Positions 8,709 to 17,337 of a DNA stretch of 62,258 nucleotides are shown one piece after another. Source of the stretch: an uncultured bacterium. Lineage in GTDB: Bacteria > Acidobacteriota > Aminicenantia > Aminicenantales > CALLJL01. Position numbers and translations under genes: made by a program. Each line of letters starts with the position of its first letter. Within the stretch, counting starts at the first letter, position 1. The notes beneath the pieces are model-generated. The model was not told the DNA's origin and searched no databases. It was given only the letters and a program-made list of their open reading frames with translations. Where the stretch lies: NCBI GenBank assembly GCA_938092135.1, contig CALLJL010000017.1, positions 1 to 62,258 on the forward strand, written 5' to 3'.

Positions 8709-8765
8709 AAAAAAGCATTTTCATTATGACATAAATTTTGCCTGGACCATCATTTCTTTGTTTTC

Positions 8766-8794
8766 TTGACTTTCCTCTTTTATAAAAATAACAT
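8766..8794 (+). promoter_or_regulatory. Sigma70-type promoter of the DctM-like permease gene
   Basis: TTGACT (8766-8771) is separated by exactly 17 bp from TAACAT (8789-8794). Transcription would start near 8801, about 9 nt before the ATG at 8810, and no Shine-Dalgarno is visible. The mRNA would be nearly leaderless. Confidence 0.55.
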
Positions 8795-8809
8795 AGCCAA
8801 AGTTATAAA

Positions 8810-10123
8810 ATGATTAGCCAAATTGTTGTCATTTTAATTGTTATGATTGTCGCCTATTTAATCGGCCAATGGCGACATTTTTCAGTGGAATTAAGTCTTT
8901 TTTTCGCCGCTCTCTTTGGGGCAATAGCTGGTGCTTTCTTCTCCACTCCCCATTGGTCAGAAATATTCCGTCATTTGGTCGAAGGTTCCTTTACCTATCT
9001 TGACATTATTTTAGTTTTTTCCACAGCCACAATTTTCATGACCATCTTAAGGGAATCAGGCGGAATTGACTATATAGTTCATTCATCGATGAAAGCCTTG
9101 AGCAAAATAAGACCGTTAGCTCTTTTGGTATTAATGATCATTGTGCTTATTCCGGGCGCCTTGACTGGGGCTGGAAGTGTGTCGCTTCTTGTAGTCGGAG
9201 CCCCCGTAGCTGCGGCCTTGAGGCATCTCGGAATTTCCCGTCCTAGGACAGCGGCCATTCTTTTCATTTTAGCCGGTCTAAGTGCCGCTGCCCCGCCCGT
9301 TAACATCTGGGCCATGGTACTCTGTGCCGGAACAGCTATTCCCTATGTCGGTTTCGAATTGCCCTTAGGCTTACCGGTTATTCTCCTTGGAACATTTACT
9401 ATTTTCACCCTGGGCTGGAAGAGAGAGAAAAATGGTCCTGACGAAGTGACACTGGCAAAAGTAGAGGCTTTTTTAGGTATGAGCTGGTGGCGGGTGGTTC
9501 TTCCTTTCATTGTTCTTTTTGGGCTTATTCTCGCTTATCGTCTCTGGCCCTTTAAAATGCCAGTCCTTGGTTTGCCTTTAGAGTTTTTCTTAGTCTCAAT
9601 CATTGCTTGGCTTACGAGCCCAAAAAAGCTTCCCTTTTTTCCCATCTCTCGAGAAACGATGGCCCGATTGCTCCCTCTTATCGCCACCATGGTCGTCATT
9701 GGCATGTTGCAGCAGATAATGACCGCAACTGGAGTTCGAGGCCTCCTTTCCTATCTTGTAATCAGCATCCCTATCATTGTTCTTTTTATCCTCTTAGCTG
9801 TTATCATTCCCGTTTCTGAGGGCATTTTAACCTATGGCGCCGCCGCCATTTTAGGTATACCTCTAATTTGGTATCTCGATTCCTTAGGCTATCATGCCAC
9901 AGTAGCTATTTCGGGATTGAGTCTCCTTTGGCCTCTTGGTGATGGTCTACCACCAACCGCCCTTATCGGCCGGCTATCGGTAATGGTTTCGAATTTTGAA
10001 GGCTCCTATTGGAGCTTTCTAAGAAGAACTTGGTTACCGTGGATAGTAATTACCATTGTAGGCGTCCTCATGGTCGTTTTTAGCCATAAATTGAGTTTTC
10101 TTGTCCGATGGAGCGTAGGCTAA
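8810..10123 (+). CDS. DctM-like / ion-transporter-superfamily large permease
   Basis: This 437-residue protein is almost entirely hydrophobic, with about 11-12 helices. The layout, including the conserved LTGAGSVSLLVVGAP and GLSAAAPPVNIWAM loops and their second-half counterparts (IPVSEGILTYGAAA, LWPLGDGLPPTALIG), resembles the DctM subunit of TRAP transporters and related carriers. No ordinary DctQ or DctP gene is next to it. Instead come a 52-residue membrane protein and a metal-dependent amidohydrolase. The start is set by the promoter 15 nt upstream. The substrate is probably an organic acid or acylated amino acid, judging only from its neighbours. Another ion-transporter family is an alternative. 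Confidence 0.65.
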   Translation: MISQIVVILIVMIVAYLIGQWRHFSVELSLFFAALFGAIAGAFFSTPHWSEIFRHLVEGSFTYLDIILVFSTATIFMTILRESGGIDYIVHSSMKALSKIRPLALLVLMIIVLIPGALTGAGSVSLLVVGAPVAAALRHLGISRPRTAAILFILAGLSAAAPPVNIWAMVLCAGTAIPYVGFELPLGLPVILLGTFTIFTLGWKREKNGPDEVTLAKVEAFLGMSWWRVVLPFIVLFGLILAYRLWPFKMPVLGLPLEFFLVSIIAWLTSPKKLPFFPISRETMARLLPLIATMVVIGMLQQIMTATGVRGLLSYLVISIPIIVLFILLAVIIPVSEGILTYGAAAILGIPLIWYLDSLGYHATVAISGLSLLWPLGDGLPPTALIGRLSVMVSNFEGSYWSFLRRTWLPWIVITIVGVLMVVFSHKLSFLVRWSVG

Positions 10124-10175
10124 AATATCAGGAGAAATGAATTATAAATTGGGAATATAAATGAGAATATAAAAT

Positions 10176-10334
10176 ATGTTTAAAATAATAATGGCCTTCT
10201 ATTATTTAATAACAGCCTTTATTGCCGCTCTTATTTTCTGGAATTTTTGGTTGGAAAAAAAGAAAGTCGATCGCCTGATTCTTTATTTGCTCGTCCTCAT
10301 CCCAATGATCCTTCGTCTTTTGAGGATTAAATAA
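10176..10334 (+). CDS. Small (52-residue) membrane protein, unrecognised
   Basis: The ATG at 10176-10178 opens 52 codons ending with TAA at 10332-10334, and the last base of that stop is the first base of the next gene's ATG (TAATG). The product is MFKIIMAFYYLITAFIAALI followed by a Trp-rich edge, a charged turn (WLEKKKVDR) and a second hydrophobic stretch (LILYLLVLIPMILRLLR). This is a two-helix hairpin. No strong ribosome-binding site is seen, and an internal ATG at 10191 is an alternative. The overlap with a real gene and the clean helix-turn-helix membrane pattern argue that it is translated. It may be a small partner of the upstream permease, in the place DctQ would hold in a TRAP system; this is inference. 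Confidence 0.6.
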   Translation: MFKIIMAFYYLITAFIAALIFWNFWLEKKKVDRLILYLLVLIPMILRLLRIK

Positions 10335-11488
10335 TGATTCGAATAAAAATTGTTTTACTTATTATTTTGGTCATTATTCTAACTATCTCTGGTTTCCAGC
10401 TTTATCACCATCGTCATTATCAAATTCCAATAGTCGCTGGCCCAGGGGTCACTCGAGTACTAAAGCTCAGTCATTATTTGCCGTCCTTAAAAGGAAGTAT
10501 GGCCGACACTTGGGTTTTTTTTCTCGAAGGTCAAGAACCCGGAGGGAAGGTTTTAATCCTGGGAAATACTCATGCTAATGAGCCAGAAGGACTTTTAACT
10601 GCTCTGGTTATCATTGAAAATGGTCAGGTTGAAAAAGGAACGGTAATCATTATTCCCCAATTTAATCATAGTGCAAGCCGATTCACTCGGCCAGGAGATG
10701 GCTATCCCCTCTTTTTTGAGATTCCTACAAGCTGGGGAAAAAAGAAATTCAGAATGGGTAATCGAGAAGCCTCACCTCTTGATCAATGGCCCGATCCAGA
10801 TGTTTATATTCATTATCCCGAACGACAGCTCCTCTCCTTTCTTGATGCTCGTAATGTAAACCGCACCTGGCCAGGTCGGCCTAATGGATTGCCTATGGAG
10901 CAGGTAACCTTTGCGGCCATGGAGCTAATCCGCCAGGAAAGAGTTGATTTGGTCATTGATATTCATGGGGCTGAAACCATGTTTCCAGTGACTAATTGTA
11001 TCGTCGCCCCAGAAAAATCAGCCAAGCTGGCGACAATGGTTTCCCTAACAGTTAAGGCTATGGAAAAATTTGATAATCATGTCGAACCTTCACCCCCAAA
11101 ATTTAGAGGCCTTTCCCATCGGGAAATTGGCGATTATTCTGAGGCCATGCCCTTCCTTCTTGAAGCTCCCATTCCTTTTCTTGACCAGCCAACCGGCCCT
11201 AAAACTGAGAGACTCCTCCTTGATGGTCGGGACCCTTTTTTGCTTCGCCTGGCCCGAAAGAAAAAACTCTTTGTTCCCTATGATGAAACCGGCTGGCCCA
11301 TGGACAAAAGAGTTGGCCAGCATCTTTCCGTAACCCTTGAATTATTAAAACAATATTCCAGGCGTACTCCCGACCGCGCCATTGTCATTCACAATGTGCC
11401 TCGCTATGCTGAAGTTGTCGAACATGGCGTAGGTTATTATTTTGTAAACCCCTCAACTGTTTCTCCCGATAAAATTTATTTCAATTGA
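10334..11488 (+). CDS. Succinylglutamate desuccinylase/aspartoacylase-like M14 metalloenzyme, membrane-anchored
   Basis: The 384-residue protein has an N-terminal hydrophobic segment (about 5-22), so it is probably an anchored or exported enzyme. The zinc site is visible: H80-x-x-E83 in NTHANEPEG and His211 in DIHGAE. An RTWPG motif (about 177-181) matches the substrate-carboxylate-binding region, and Glu277 in FLLEAPIP is the likely general base. Relatives remove acyl groups from N-acyl amino acids or act as carboxypeptidases. Its start overlaps the stop of the small membrane protein. With the permease and the C69 dipeptidase it suggests use of modified amino acids or peptides outside the cytoplasm. 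The exact substrate is not known. Confidence 0.75.
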   Translation: MIRIKIVLLIILVIILTISGFQLYHHRHYQIPIVAGPGVTRVLKLSHYLPSLKGSMADTWVFFLEGQEPGGKVLILGNTHANEPEGLLTALVIIENGQVEKGTVIIIPQFNHSASRFTRPGDGYPLFFEIPTSWGKKKFRMGNREASPLDQWPDPDVYIHYPERQLLSFLDARNVNRTWPGRPNGLPMEQVTFAAMELIRQERVDLVIDIHGAETMFPVTNCIVAPEKSAKLATMVSLTVKAMEKFDNHVEPSPPKFRGLSHREIGDYSEAMPFLLEAPIPFLDQPTGPKTERLLLDGRDPFLLRLARKKKLFVPYDETGWPMDKRVGQHLSVTLELLKQYSRRTPDRAIVIHNVPRYAEVVEHGVGYYFVNPSTVSPDKIYFN

Positions 11489-11618
11489 AATATGGCCCAA
11501 ATTTCCTTTGATGAGAATTTTTTAATTTGAAATTTTAGACCGGAAACAAATTTTCTAAGATAAATTTTTTAAAAATTTTTTAGGCGTTTTGAATTCAAAA
11601 ATTATTTAGGAGTTTAAA

Positions 11619-13343
11619 ATGAGGCTAAAAAATTTAACTCTTTTTTTCCTGGTTTTGGCTATATTCTCCCTTGTCATTCTTACTTTGCCAGAAAGAGATG
11701 ATCAATCGCAGGATTCAACTTGGTTAACCAATCCTGATAGAGCTTGTACTGTCATAATGGTCGGGAAAAAAGCTTCGGCTGACGGATCCACTATGGCTAC
11801 CCATACCTGCGACTGCGGAATCTGTGATTGGACATTTCGTTATGTTCCTGCCTCCGACCATAAGCCGGGCGAAACAAGAAAAATATACCATATTAATCAG
11901 TATAAAACCTGGCCGCCAGAACAGGGACTGAAATGGGACCTTTACAAACAGGATTTTACCGGACTGGAAATTCCTGAAGTTCCCCATACTTATGCTTATA
12001 TTCATGGCATGTTTGGTTATATTAACGAAAATCAGGTGGCCATTGGCGAATCAACTATTGGCACCCATCGTAAGCTTGTCAATAACACACCCAGTGCCAA
12101 ATTCGATATTACTATGCTCACCCTCATTGCCATGGAAAGAGCCCGCACAGCCCGTGAAGCCATCAAAATCATGGGCTCTCTGGCTGAAAAATATGGTTAT
12201 GGCTATAACGATGATGGAGAAATGCTCTGTGTCCATGATCCCAATGAGGTCTGGGTCTTCGAAATAATGCCCGTGGGCCCCCTCTGGAAACCTGAAAGTG
12301 GGAAACCCGGGGCCGTCTGGTGTGCCCAGCGAGTGCCCGATGATCATGTAAGCGTCTGTCCCAATGAAAGTCGAATTGGTGAAATAGATCTAAAAAATTC
12401 CGATTATTTTATGGCTTCGCCTAACGTCATTTCCTTCGCTATTGAACAGGGCCTTTATGATCCTAAAAGCGGCAAGCCCTTTAACTGGAAAAGAGCCTAC
12501 TCTCCAGCTGAAGGAAGCGCCAAGTCAACTGAAGGCCGAAGAGCCAGAATGTGGCGCTTTTTTGATCTTGTAGCCCCTTCCCAGAAATTCAGCCCTGATA
12601 CTCCCAATATGGACTTCCCTTTTTCGGTCAAGCCTGACCGCCCTATCTCCCTTCAGGATGTCATGGCCATGACCAGGGATAGGGCGCAAGGAACTATATT
12701 TGATCGAGTAAAAGGTATAAGAGGAGGACCTTTTCTTAATCCCAATTATTTTGGAACCACCAGAACCATCTGCGACCCTCGAGCTGAATATACAACAATA
12801 ACTCAGTGTCGGAGTTGGCTGCCCAATCCCATTGGCGGTTTAGTCTGGATTGCCTTTGGCGTTCAGGATACCTCCTGCTATATGCCCTTTTATGCTGGGA
12901 TAACCGATATGCCTGATTCCTTTAAAATTGGCGATCACTGGGTTTTCAATCGGGAATCAGCGCGATGGGCTTTTGATTATGTCGATTTTCATGTTCAGGT
13001 AGCCTACAATTATGGCCTTGAAGAAGTTAAAAAAGCTCAGGCTAAATGGGAAGGCGAAGCCCTTGAAAGAGCCAAAGAAATTGAAGCCAAAGCCCTTGAG
13101 CTTTACAAGGAATCTCCAGCCAAAGCTTCTGAATTTCTGACAGCCTATTGTTTAAATAATGCCAAAAATGTGGTTGAGGCCTGGTGGAAATTAGGCGATG
13201 ACCTTCTGGTCAAATTTAATCATCTTAAATTTTATGATACAGAAAAAAGAATTATGGATCGAAATCGGCCGGCCTATCCAGAATGGTGGCGAAAAGCCAT
13301 AAGGATTTTTGATGTTCTTTTTGAAGAAAGTATTGTAAAATAA
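11619..13343 (+). CDS. Peptidase family C69 (dipeptidase), exported
   Basis: This 574-residue protein opens with a signal peptide (about 1-24). The Ntn-hydrolase motif ACTVIMVGKKASADGS places the catalytic cysteine at Cys43. In this family that cysteine becomes N-terminal after cleavage and serves as the nucleophile. Other landmarks are YGYNDDGEMLCVHDPNEVWV and ASPNVISFA. C69 enzymes hydrolyse dipeptides and some small peptides. A signal peptide implies action in the periplasm or outside. TTAGGAG lies upstream of the ATG. The 130-nt gap before it suggests its own promoter. It is followed by the DUF6305-like gene after 72 nt, probably in one transcript. Confidence 0.88.
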   Translation: MRLKNLTLFFLVLAIFSLVILTLPERDDQSQDSTWLTNPDRACTVIMVGKKASADGSTMATHTCDCGICDWTFRYVPASDHKPGETRKIYHINQYKTWPPEQGLKWDLYKQDFTGLEIPEVPHTYAYIHGMFGYINENQVAIGESTIGTHRKLVNNTPSAKFDITMLTLIAMERARTAREAIKIMGSLAEKYGYGYNDDGEMLCVHDPNEVWVFEIMPVGPLWKPESGKPGAVWCAQRVPDDHVSVCPNESRIGEIDLKNSDYFMASPNVISFAIEQGLYDPKSGKPFNWKRAYSPAEGSAKSTEGRRARMWRFFDLVAPSQKFSPDTPNMDFPFSVKPDRPISLQDVMAMTRDRAQGTIFDRVKGIRGGPFLNPNYFGTTRTICDPRAEYTTITQCRSWLPNPIGGLVWIAFGVQDTSCYMPFYAGITDMPDSFKIGDHWVFNRESARWAFDYVDFHVQVAYNYGLEEVKKAQAKWEGEALERAKEIEAKALELYKESPAKASEFLTAYCLNNAKNVVEAWWKLGDDLLVKFNHLKFYDTEKRIMDRNRPAYPEWWRKAIRIFDVLFEESIVK

Positions 13344-13415
13344 AAAGCGACCTTAAAATTTAATTTAAATCTCTTCTTACAGAATAAATAACTTGGTTAA
13401 AGGGAGGATCAAAAA

Positions 13416-14084
13416 ATGAAATTTTTGGCCAAAAAATATTGGGGGTTAACACTTTTTTCTATTATAATTTTGTTTATTTTAATTTTACCCCTTAGGGCTC
13501 AAACTAAAATACCCAAAGCCAGTCTACCTGTCTTAACTACATCCGCCGGACAAAGCAATGATGTTAATACTGTTAACATTATCCTGGAAGAAGCAGGCAT
13601 AAAATATGATTACTGTGACGTTCCTGATGTTGATCTAATTAAAAGCGGTGTCGGTCTTGCTGATCGGGAATCTGGTCCAGGATTTCATGTTGAAGTCTAT
13701 ACTGATTTAAGCAAATATCCCAAGGGAACACCATACAAAACGATTATTTTTGCCATTGGCGCCAGCCTCAAAGGAATGGGGGCTTCAGGCTTAACGGTTG
13801 AAACAGAAGAGGCTCGTCTAAAAAGGATAGTCGATTACTGTCAGAAAAATAATATATTCATAATTGCTGTCCACGTAGGTGGCTCAGCTCTGAGAGGCGC
13901 CCCTGGAAGTGATAACGAAAGAATGATTGACGCGGTCGCTCCCTACGCTAATTACATAATTGTTACCAAAGATAGCAATAAAGATGGGCGGTTCACTAAT
14001 ATTGCCAAAGCTCGCAATATTCCCTTAACCGAGGTAGATTATGCCCTTGATTTGGTGAAGATTTTTAAAGAAGTTTTTCAATAG
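13416..14084 (+). CDS. DUF6305-like exported protein
   Basis: The 222-residue protein has a signal peptide (about 10-29, ending LPLRAQ) and a mature part beginning with VLTTSAGQSNDV and containing YDYCDVP, GASLKGMGASG, IIAVHVGG, VTKDSNKDG and PLTEVDYALDLV. I recognise it as the uncharacterised family DUF6305; that name is from memory. The alternating strand/helix pattern with glycine-rich loops suggests a Rossmann- or flavodoxin-like fold. GGGAGG precedes the ATG. It follows the C69 gene and shares a strand with the DctM-like permease and the deacylase. An extracytoplasmic ligand-binding role for that carrier is a testable guess. Confidence 0.65.
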   Translation: MKFLAKKYWGLTLFSIIILFILILPLRAQTKIPKASLPVLTTSAGQSNDVNTVNIILEEAGIKYDYCDVPDVDLIKSGVGLADRESGPGFHVEVYTDLSKYPKGTPYKTIIFAIGASLKGMGASGLTVETEEARLKRIVDYCQKNNIFIIAVHVGGSALRGAPGSDNERMIDAVAPYANYIIVTKDSNKDGRFTNIAKARNIPLTEVDYALDLVKIFKEVFQ

Positions 14085-14197
14085 GCAAGCAATAATTTCA
14101 TGACTGGATATAAAAGACCAGTTGTCCCTAAAAATTTTTAAATATTTTTTGCCACAGAAATAAAAATCTCAATTAGAATACAAAATGAAATAAAGAA

Positions 14198-14704
14198 TTA
14201 TTTGGCAAAATTAAGCTTATTTTTTATGGATCTAATTAGATCTTCGGCCTTTTCAAGATCCTCTTTAATTTTTTCTATAAAAAGACGGGCTTTAAAATTG
14301 GCCAATTTCCTTTTTCCCTTTCGCTGACTTTCAAATTGATTTTCAATGAATTGCTTAATTTCATCAGGTTGAAAATATCGGCCAATGAGTTCGTCCTGAA
14401 AAAATTCTTCGGCTATTTTTTCTTTTTCCTTACTTTGGATAATCAATCGAGATTTTTCCAGGCTTTCCTGCCTCAATTTTTCAAAATCTTTAGAAGCATA
14501 AGGTGGAGGAGGACCAAAAAGACGGCGAGCTTCTTTTTTTACTTCCTCAAAAGTGGTTTTTGCTTCCCTAACCTGATTACGCAATCGATAATATTCGTTA
14601 ACTTCAATTTCAGCTTCCTCATTTAAAGCTAAAAGATCCTTAAGCGATGCCTGTAATAAATCCAGACAGCGACTGACTTTGGCTCTAAAAATATCATCGA
14701 TCAT
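14198..14704 (-). CDS. Hypothetical coiled-coil protein
   Basis: This 168-residue protein is rich in Lys and Glu and predicted almost wholly helical. Heptad-like stretches cover about 25-60 and 75-165, broken by a FGPPPPYASKDF linker near 65-75. There is no signal, membrane segment or known motif. The start is well supported: AAGGAGGC lies just before ATG-ATC-GAT-GAT. It is divergent from NIF3 and convergent with the DUF6305-like gene. The overall look, two coiled coils around a proline hinge, recalls small YlbF/YmcA-type regulators. The match is too weak to name. Confidence 0.6.
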   Translation of the reverse strand: MIDDIFRAKVSRCLDLLQASLKDLLALNEEAEIEVNEYYRLRNQVREAKTTFEEVKKEARRLFGPPPPYASKDFEKLRQESLEKSRLIIQSKEKEKIAEEFFQDELIGRYFQPDEIKQFIENQFESQRKGKRKLANFKARLFIEKIKEDLEKAEDLIRSIKNKLNFAK

Positions 14705-14883
14705 GCCTCCTTTTTTACCACATCTTGTTTATTAGGGCAAATTTTTTTTATACCTCTATCAAAAAGGTCAATTTATATTGAACTAGGTTGAAAAATTATA
14801 AGCAAAAAAGAATAAAAAAATTAAGCTTTGCTTCCATCTTCAAAGACATTGCGCTAAAATAAAAATCTTAGGAGGTATACTCA

Positions 14884-15864
14884 ATGAAATTGGGGGAGAT
14901 TTATCGCCGGGCTGTAGCGGTTGGCATTGACCATGATTTAAGAGGGCGAGAAGAAATTGATCGACTGATCAAGGCAGAAAAGGAAAGATATGAAAAATTA
15001 GATGACAATGAAAAAGCTGCCTATGATTTGGATCGTCTTTTCAATCCCTTTGCTGATACCAGAATCCTTTACGGTGACCCGGAAACAGAAGTAAAAAAAG
15101 TTCTCATAGGCATTGACCTGGAGGTCGGTGAAGTCCTTCTCGCTTATCTACTTAATCGTGACCGGAGCGAAAAAATTGACTGCCTTATTGCCCATCATCC
15201 TGAAGGCCGGGCTTTAGCTCATCTGGCTGAGGTTATGAAGCTTCAGGTCGACCTTCTGAGTCAATACGGGATTGCGGTTAGTGTGGTTGAACAGCTGATG
15301 GAAAAAAGAATGGCTGAGGTTGAAAGAAGGCTTTTACCTATAAACCATAATAGAACGGTCGATGTGGCTCGCCTACTTGGCCTGCCTTTCCTCTGTCTTC
15401 ATACTCCAGCTGATAACTGCGTCACCGCTTATCTCAAAAAGAAATTTGACCAGGAAAAGCCTCTCCTACTTAAAGATTTACTAAAAATACTTCTTAGCAT
15501 ACCCGAATATCAGGCCGCATCAAAGCTCGAAGGAGCGCCCAAGATTCTCCATGGCTCAGAAAACAGCCGTTGCGGCCAGATATATGTAGATATGACTGGA
15601 GGAACTGAAGGATCAAAAGAAATTTTTGATAAAATCGCTACGAGCGGTATCTCCACAATTGTCGGAATGCACTTCAGCGAGGACCACTTGGAAAAGGCCA
15701 AAAAGGCCAATTTAAATATTGTAATGGCAGGCCATATTGCCAGCGACACTCTTGGGCTTAATTTGCTTCTCGACGCCATCGATCCAGAAAACGAACTTGA
15801 ATTTATTTGCGTTTCTGGCTTTGAAAGGCGCCGCCGCTCTTTAGGGGAAGAAAAAGAACCATGA
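14884..15864 (+). CDS. NIF3-like dinuclear-metal protein
   Basis: The 326-residue protein carries NIF3-family landmarks: CLIAHHPEG with His104-His105, LCLHTPADN, and near the C-terminus GMHFSEDHL and AGHIASD, which supply the second group of metal ligands. NIF3/YbgI/YqfO proteins form ring-shaped hexamers with two metals per subunit; a general molecular role is not settled. Its N-terminus (about 1-60) is longer than usual and charged. AGGAGGT is well placed before the ATG. The last four bases overlap the start of glgC (ATGA), so the two are translationally coupled, an unexpected partnership. Confidence 0.82.
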   Translation: MKLGEIYRRAVAVGIDHDLRGREEIDRLIKAEKERYEKLDDNEKAAYDLDRLFNPFADTRILYGDPETEVKKVLIGIDLEVGEVLLAYLLNRDRSEKIDCLIAHHPEGRALAHLAEVMKLQVDLLSQYGIAVSVVEQLMEKRMAEVERRLLPINHNRTVDVARLLGLPFLCLHTPADNCVTAYLKKKFDQEKPLLLKDLLKILLSIPEYQAASKLEGAPKILHGSENSRCGQIYVDMTGGTEGSKEIFDKIATSGISTIVGMHFSEDHLEKAKKANLNIVMAGHIASDTLGLNLLLDAIDPENELEFICVSGFERRRRSLGEEKEP

Positions 15865-17138
15865 AAAACGTTCTCACCTTAATTCTGGCTGGAGGTCAAG
15901 GCACCCGCCTTTATCCTCTTACCAAAATGAGAAGCAAACCAGCCGTCCCAATTGCCGGCCGATTTCGGTTAATTGATATCGCCATCAGCAATTGTTTGCA
16001 CTCGGGGTTAAGAAAAATTTATGTTCTGACCCAGTTCAGCACCGAATCATTACACCGCCATATTTTTCTCACTTATCGTTTCGATAATTTTAGTCCAGGC
16101 TTTATCACTATTCTTAGTGCTCAGCAAACTCTCGAAAACCGTAACTGGTATCAGGGAACAGCCGATGCCGTTCGCCAGAACCTTTTCTTCATTGAGGGAA
16201 GAGGTGAATATATTTTGATTCTTTCTGGCGATCATCTTTATCGCATGGATTATCGTCCTTTTATTGAATTTCATAAAGAAAAAAAGGCCGATGTGACCAT
16301 TGCGGTAACGGCGGTAAAAGCGGAGGAAGCTCCGGAACTGGGAATAATGAAGCTCGACGAAAATTCAAAGGTAATTTCTTTTATTGAAAAGCCAAGACCT
16401 GGTCCTGAACTTGAGGCTCTGTCTTTGCCCCAGTCTCTTTCCTCTAGATGGGGTCTTGAAGGTATGGGCCAATATTATTTGGCTTCAATGGGAATATACG
16501 TTTTTTCCTGGCCTGTTCTCCGCGATTTACTTAAAACCACTCCCTTTGAGGATTTTGGCCGAGGGGTTATTCCCTTTGCTATTCAAACTTATAATGTTTT
16601 TGGCTATTTATTTCAGGGTTACTGGAAAGATATCGGAACAATTAAAAGCTTTTATGAAGCTAATATTGAATTAACCAAGCCTCTACCCCCCTTTAATTTT
16701 TATGACGAAGATAGACCAATTTTTACCCATGCTCGATTTTTGCCTGGATCGAAAATTATTTTTTCAGAAGTAGAAAATTCGATTCTCTGTGAGGGTAGTA
16801 TTATCAATCGTTCACGAATTAAGAATTCAATTATAGGAATAAGGTCAAGAATTGGCGAAAATTGCCTAATTGAAGAATCAGTTATTATGGGTGCCGATTA
16901 CTTTGAGTCAGCGCAAGAAATTGAAGCTAATGCCCAAAAGGGAATTCCCAATATTGGCATTGGCCATAATAGCGAGATTAAGCGGGCCATAATTGATAAA
17001 AATGCTCGAATTGGAGATAATTGCCGGCTGGTCAATACGAAGAATGTCCAGAATGAAGATAACGAATATTATGTCATCCGTGATGGCATAATTGTTGTCC
17101 CCAAAGACAGCGTTATTTATCCCGGCACGGTAATTTAA
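15861..17138 (+). CDS. glgC: Glucose-1-phosphate adenylyltransferase
   Basis: The 425-residue protein has the ADP-glucose pyrophosphorylase signature at the N-terminus (LILAGGQGTRLYPLT, then RSKPAVPIAG, about 7-33). LSGDHLYRMDY (sugar-nucleotide binding), FIEKPRPGPE and a C-terminal left-handed beta-helix with hexapeptide-type repeats (IINRSRIKNSIIGIRSRIGE, GDNCRLVNTKNV) follow. It makes ADP-glucose from glucose-1-phosphate and ATP, the committed step to bacterial glycogen, and family members are allosterically regulated. The length is normal. No glgA or glgB is adjacent. It is coupled to NIF3 by a 4-nt overlap. Confidence 0.93.
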   Translation: MKNVLTLILAGGQGTRLYPLTKMRSKPAVPIAGRFRLIDIAISNCLHSGLRKIYVLTQFSTESLHRHIFLTYRFDNFSPGFITILSAQQTLENRNWYQGTADAVRQNLFFIEGRGEYILILSGDHLYRMDYRPFIEFHKEKKADVTIAVTAVKAEEAPELGIMKLDENSKVISFIEKPRPGPELEALSLPQSLSSRWGLEGMGQYYLASMGIYVFSWPVLRDLLKTTPFEDFGRGVIPFAIQTYNVFGYLFQGYWKDIGTIKSFYEANIELTKPLPPFNFYDEDRPIFTHARFLPGSKIIFSEVENSILCEGSIINRSRIKNSIIGIRSRIGENCLIEESVIMGADYFESAQEIEANAQKGIPNIGIGHNSEIKRAIIDKNARIGDNCRLVNTKNVQNEDNEYYVIRDGIIVVPKDSVIYPGTVI

Positions 17139-17176
17139 GCTCCCAGAAATGCTAATTGAATATTAAAGTCACCCTT

Positions 17177-17202
17177 TAAATTTTATAGACAGATAAAATT
17201 TA
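17177..17202. terminator. AT-rich stem-loop between convergent glgC and NSS carrier genes
   Basis: TAAATTTTAT (17177-17186), a 6-nt loop and ATAAAATTTA (17193-17202) form a perfect 10-bp stem. It lies midway between two convergent genes, where a bidirectional terminator is expected. There is no clear U-run and the stem is all A/T, so strength is doubtful. Confidence 0.4.
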
Positions 17203-17337
17203 TTTAAAATTAAATCTTCTAATAAAATGGAAAAGAAAGTTCTATAGCTTTTAATCATTCCATAGGACTAAATCAATTCCGCTCTTCTTTTAATCCACGA
17301 TTTTAGCCAATTTTAGCCTCAACAGAGGGTTAATTTT

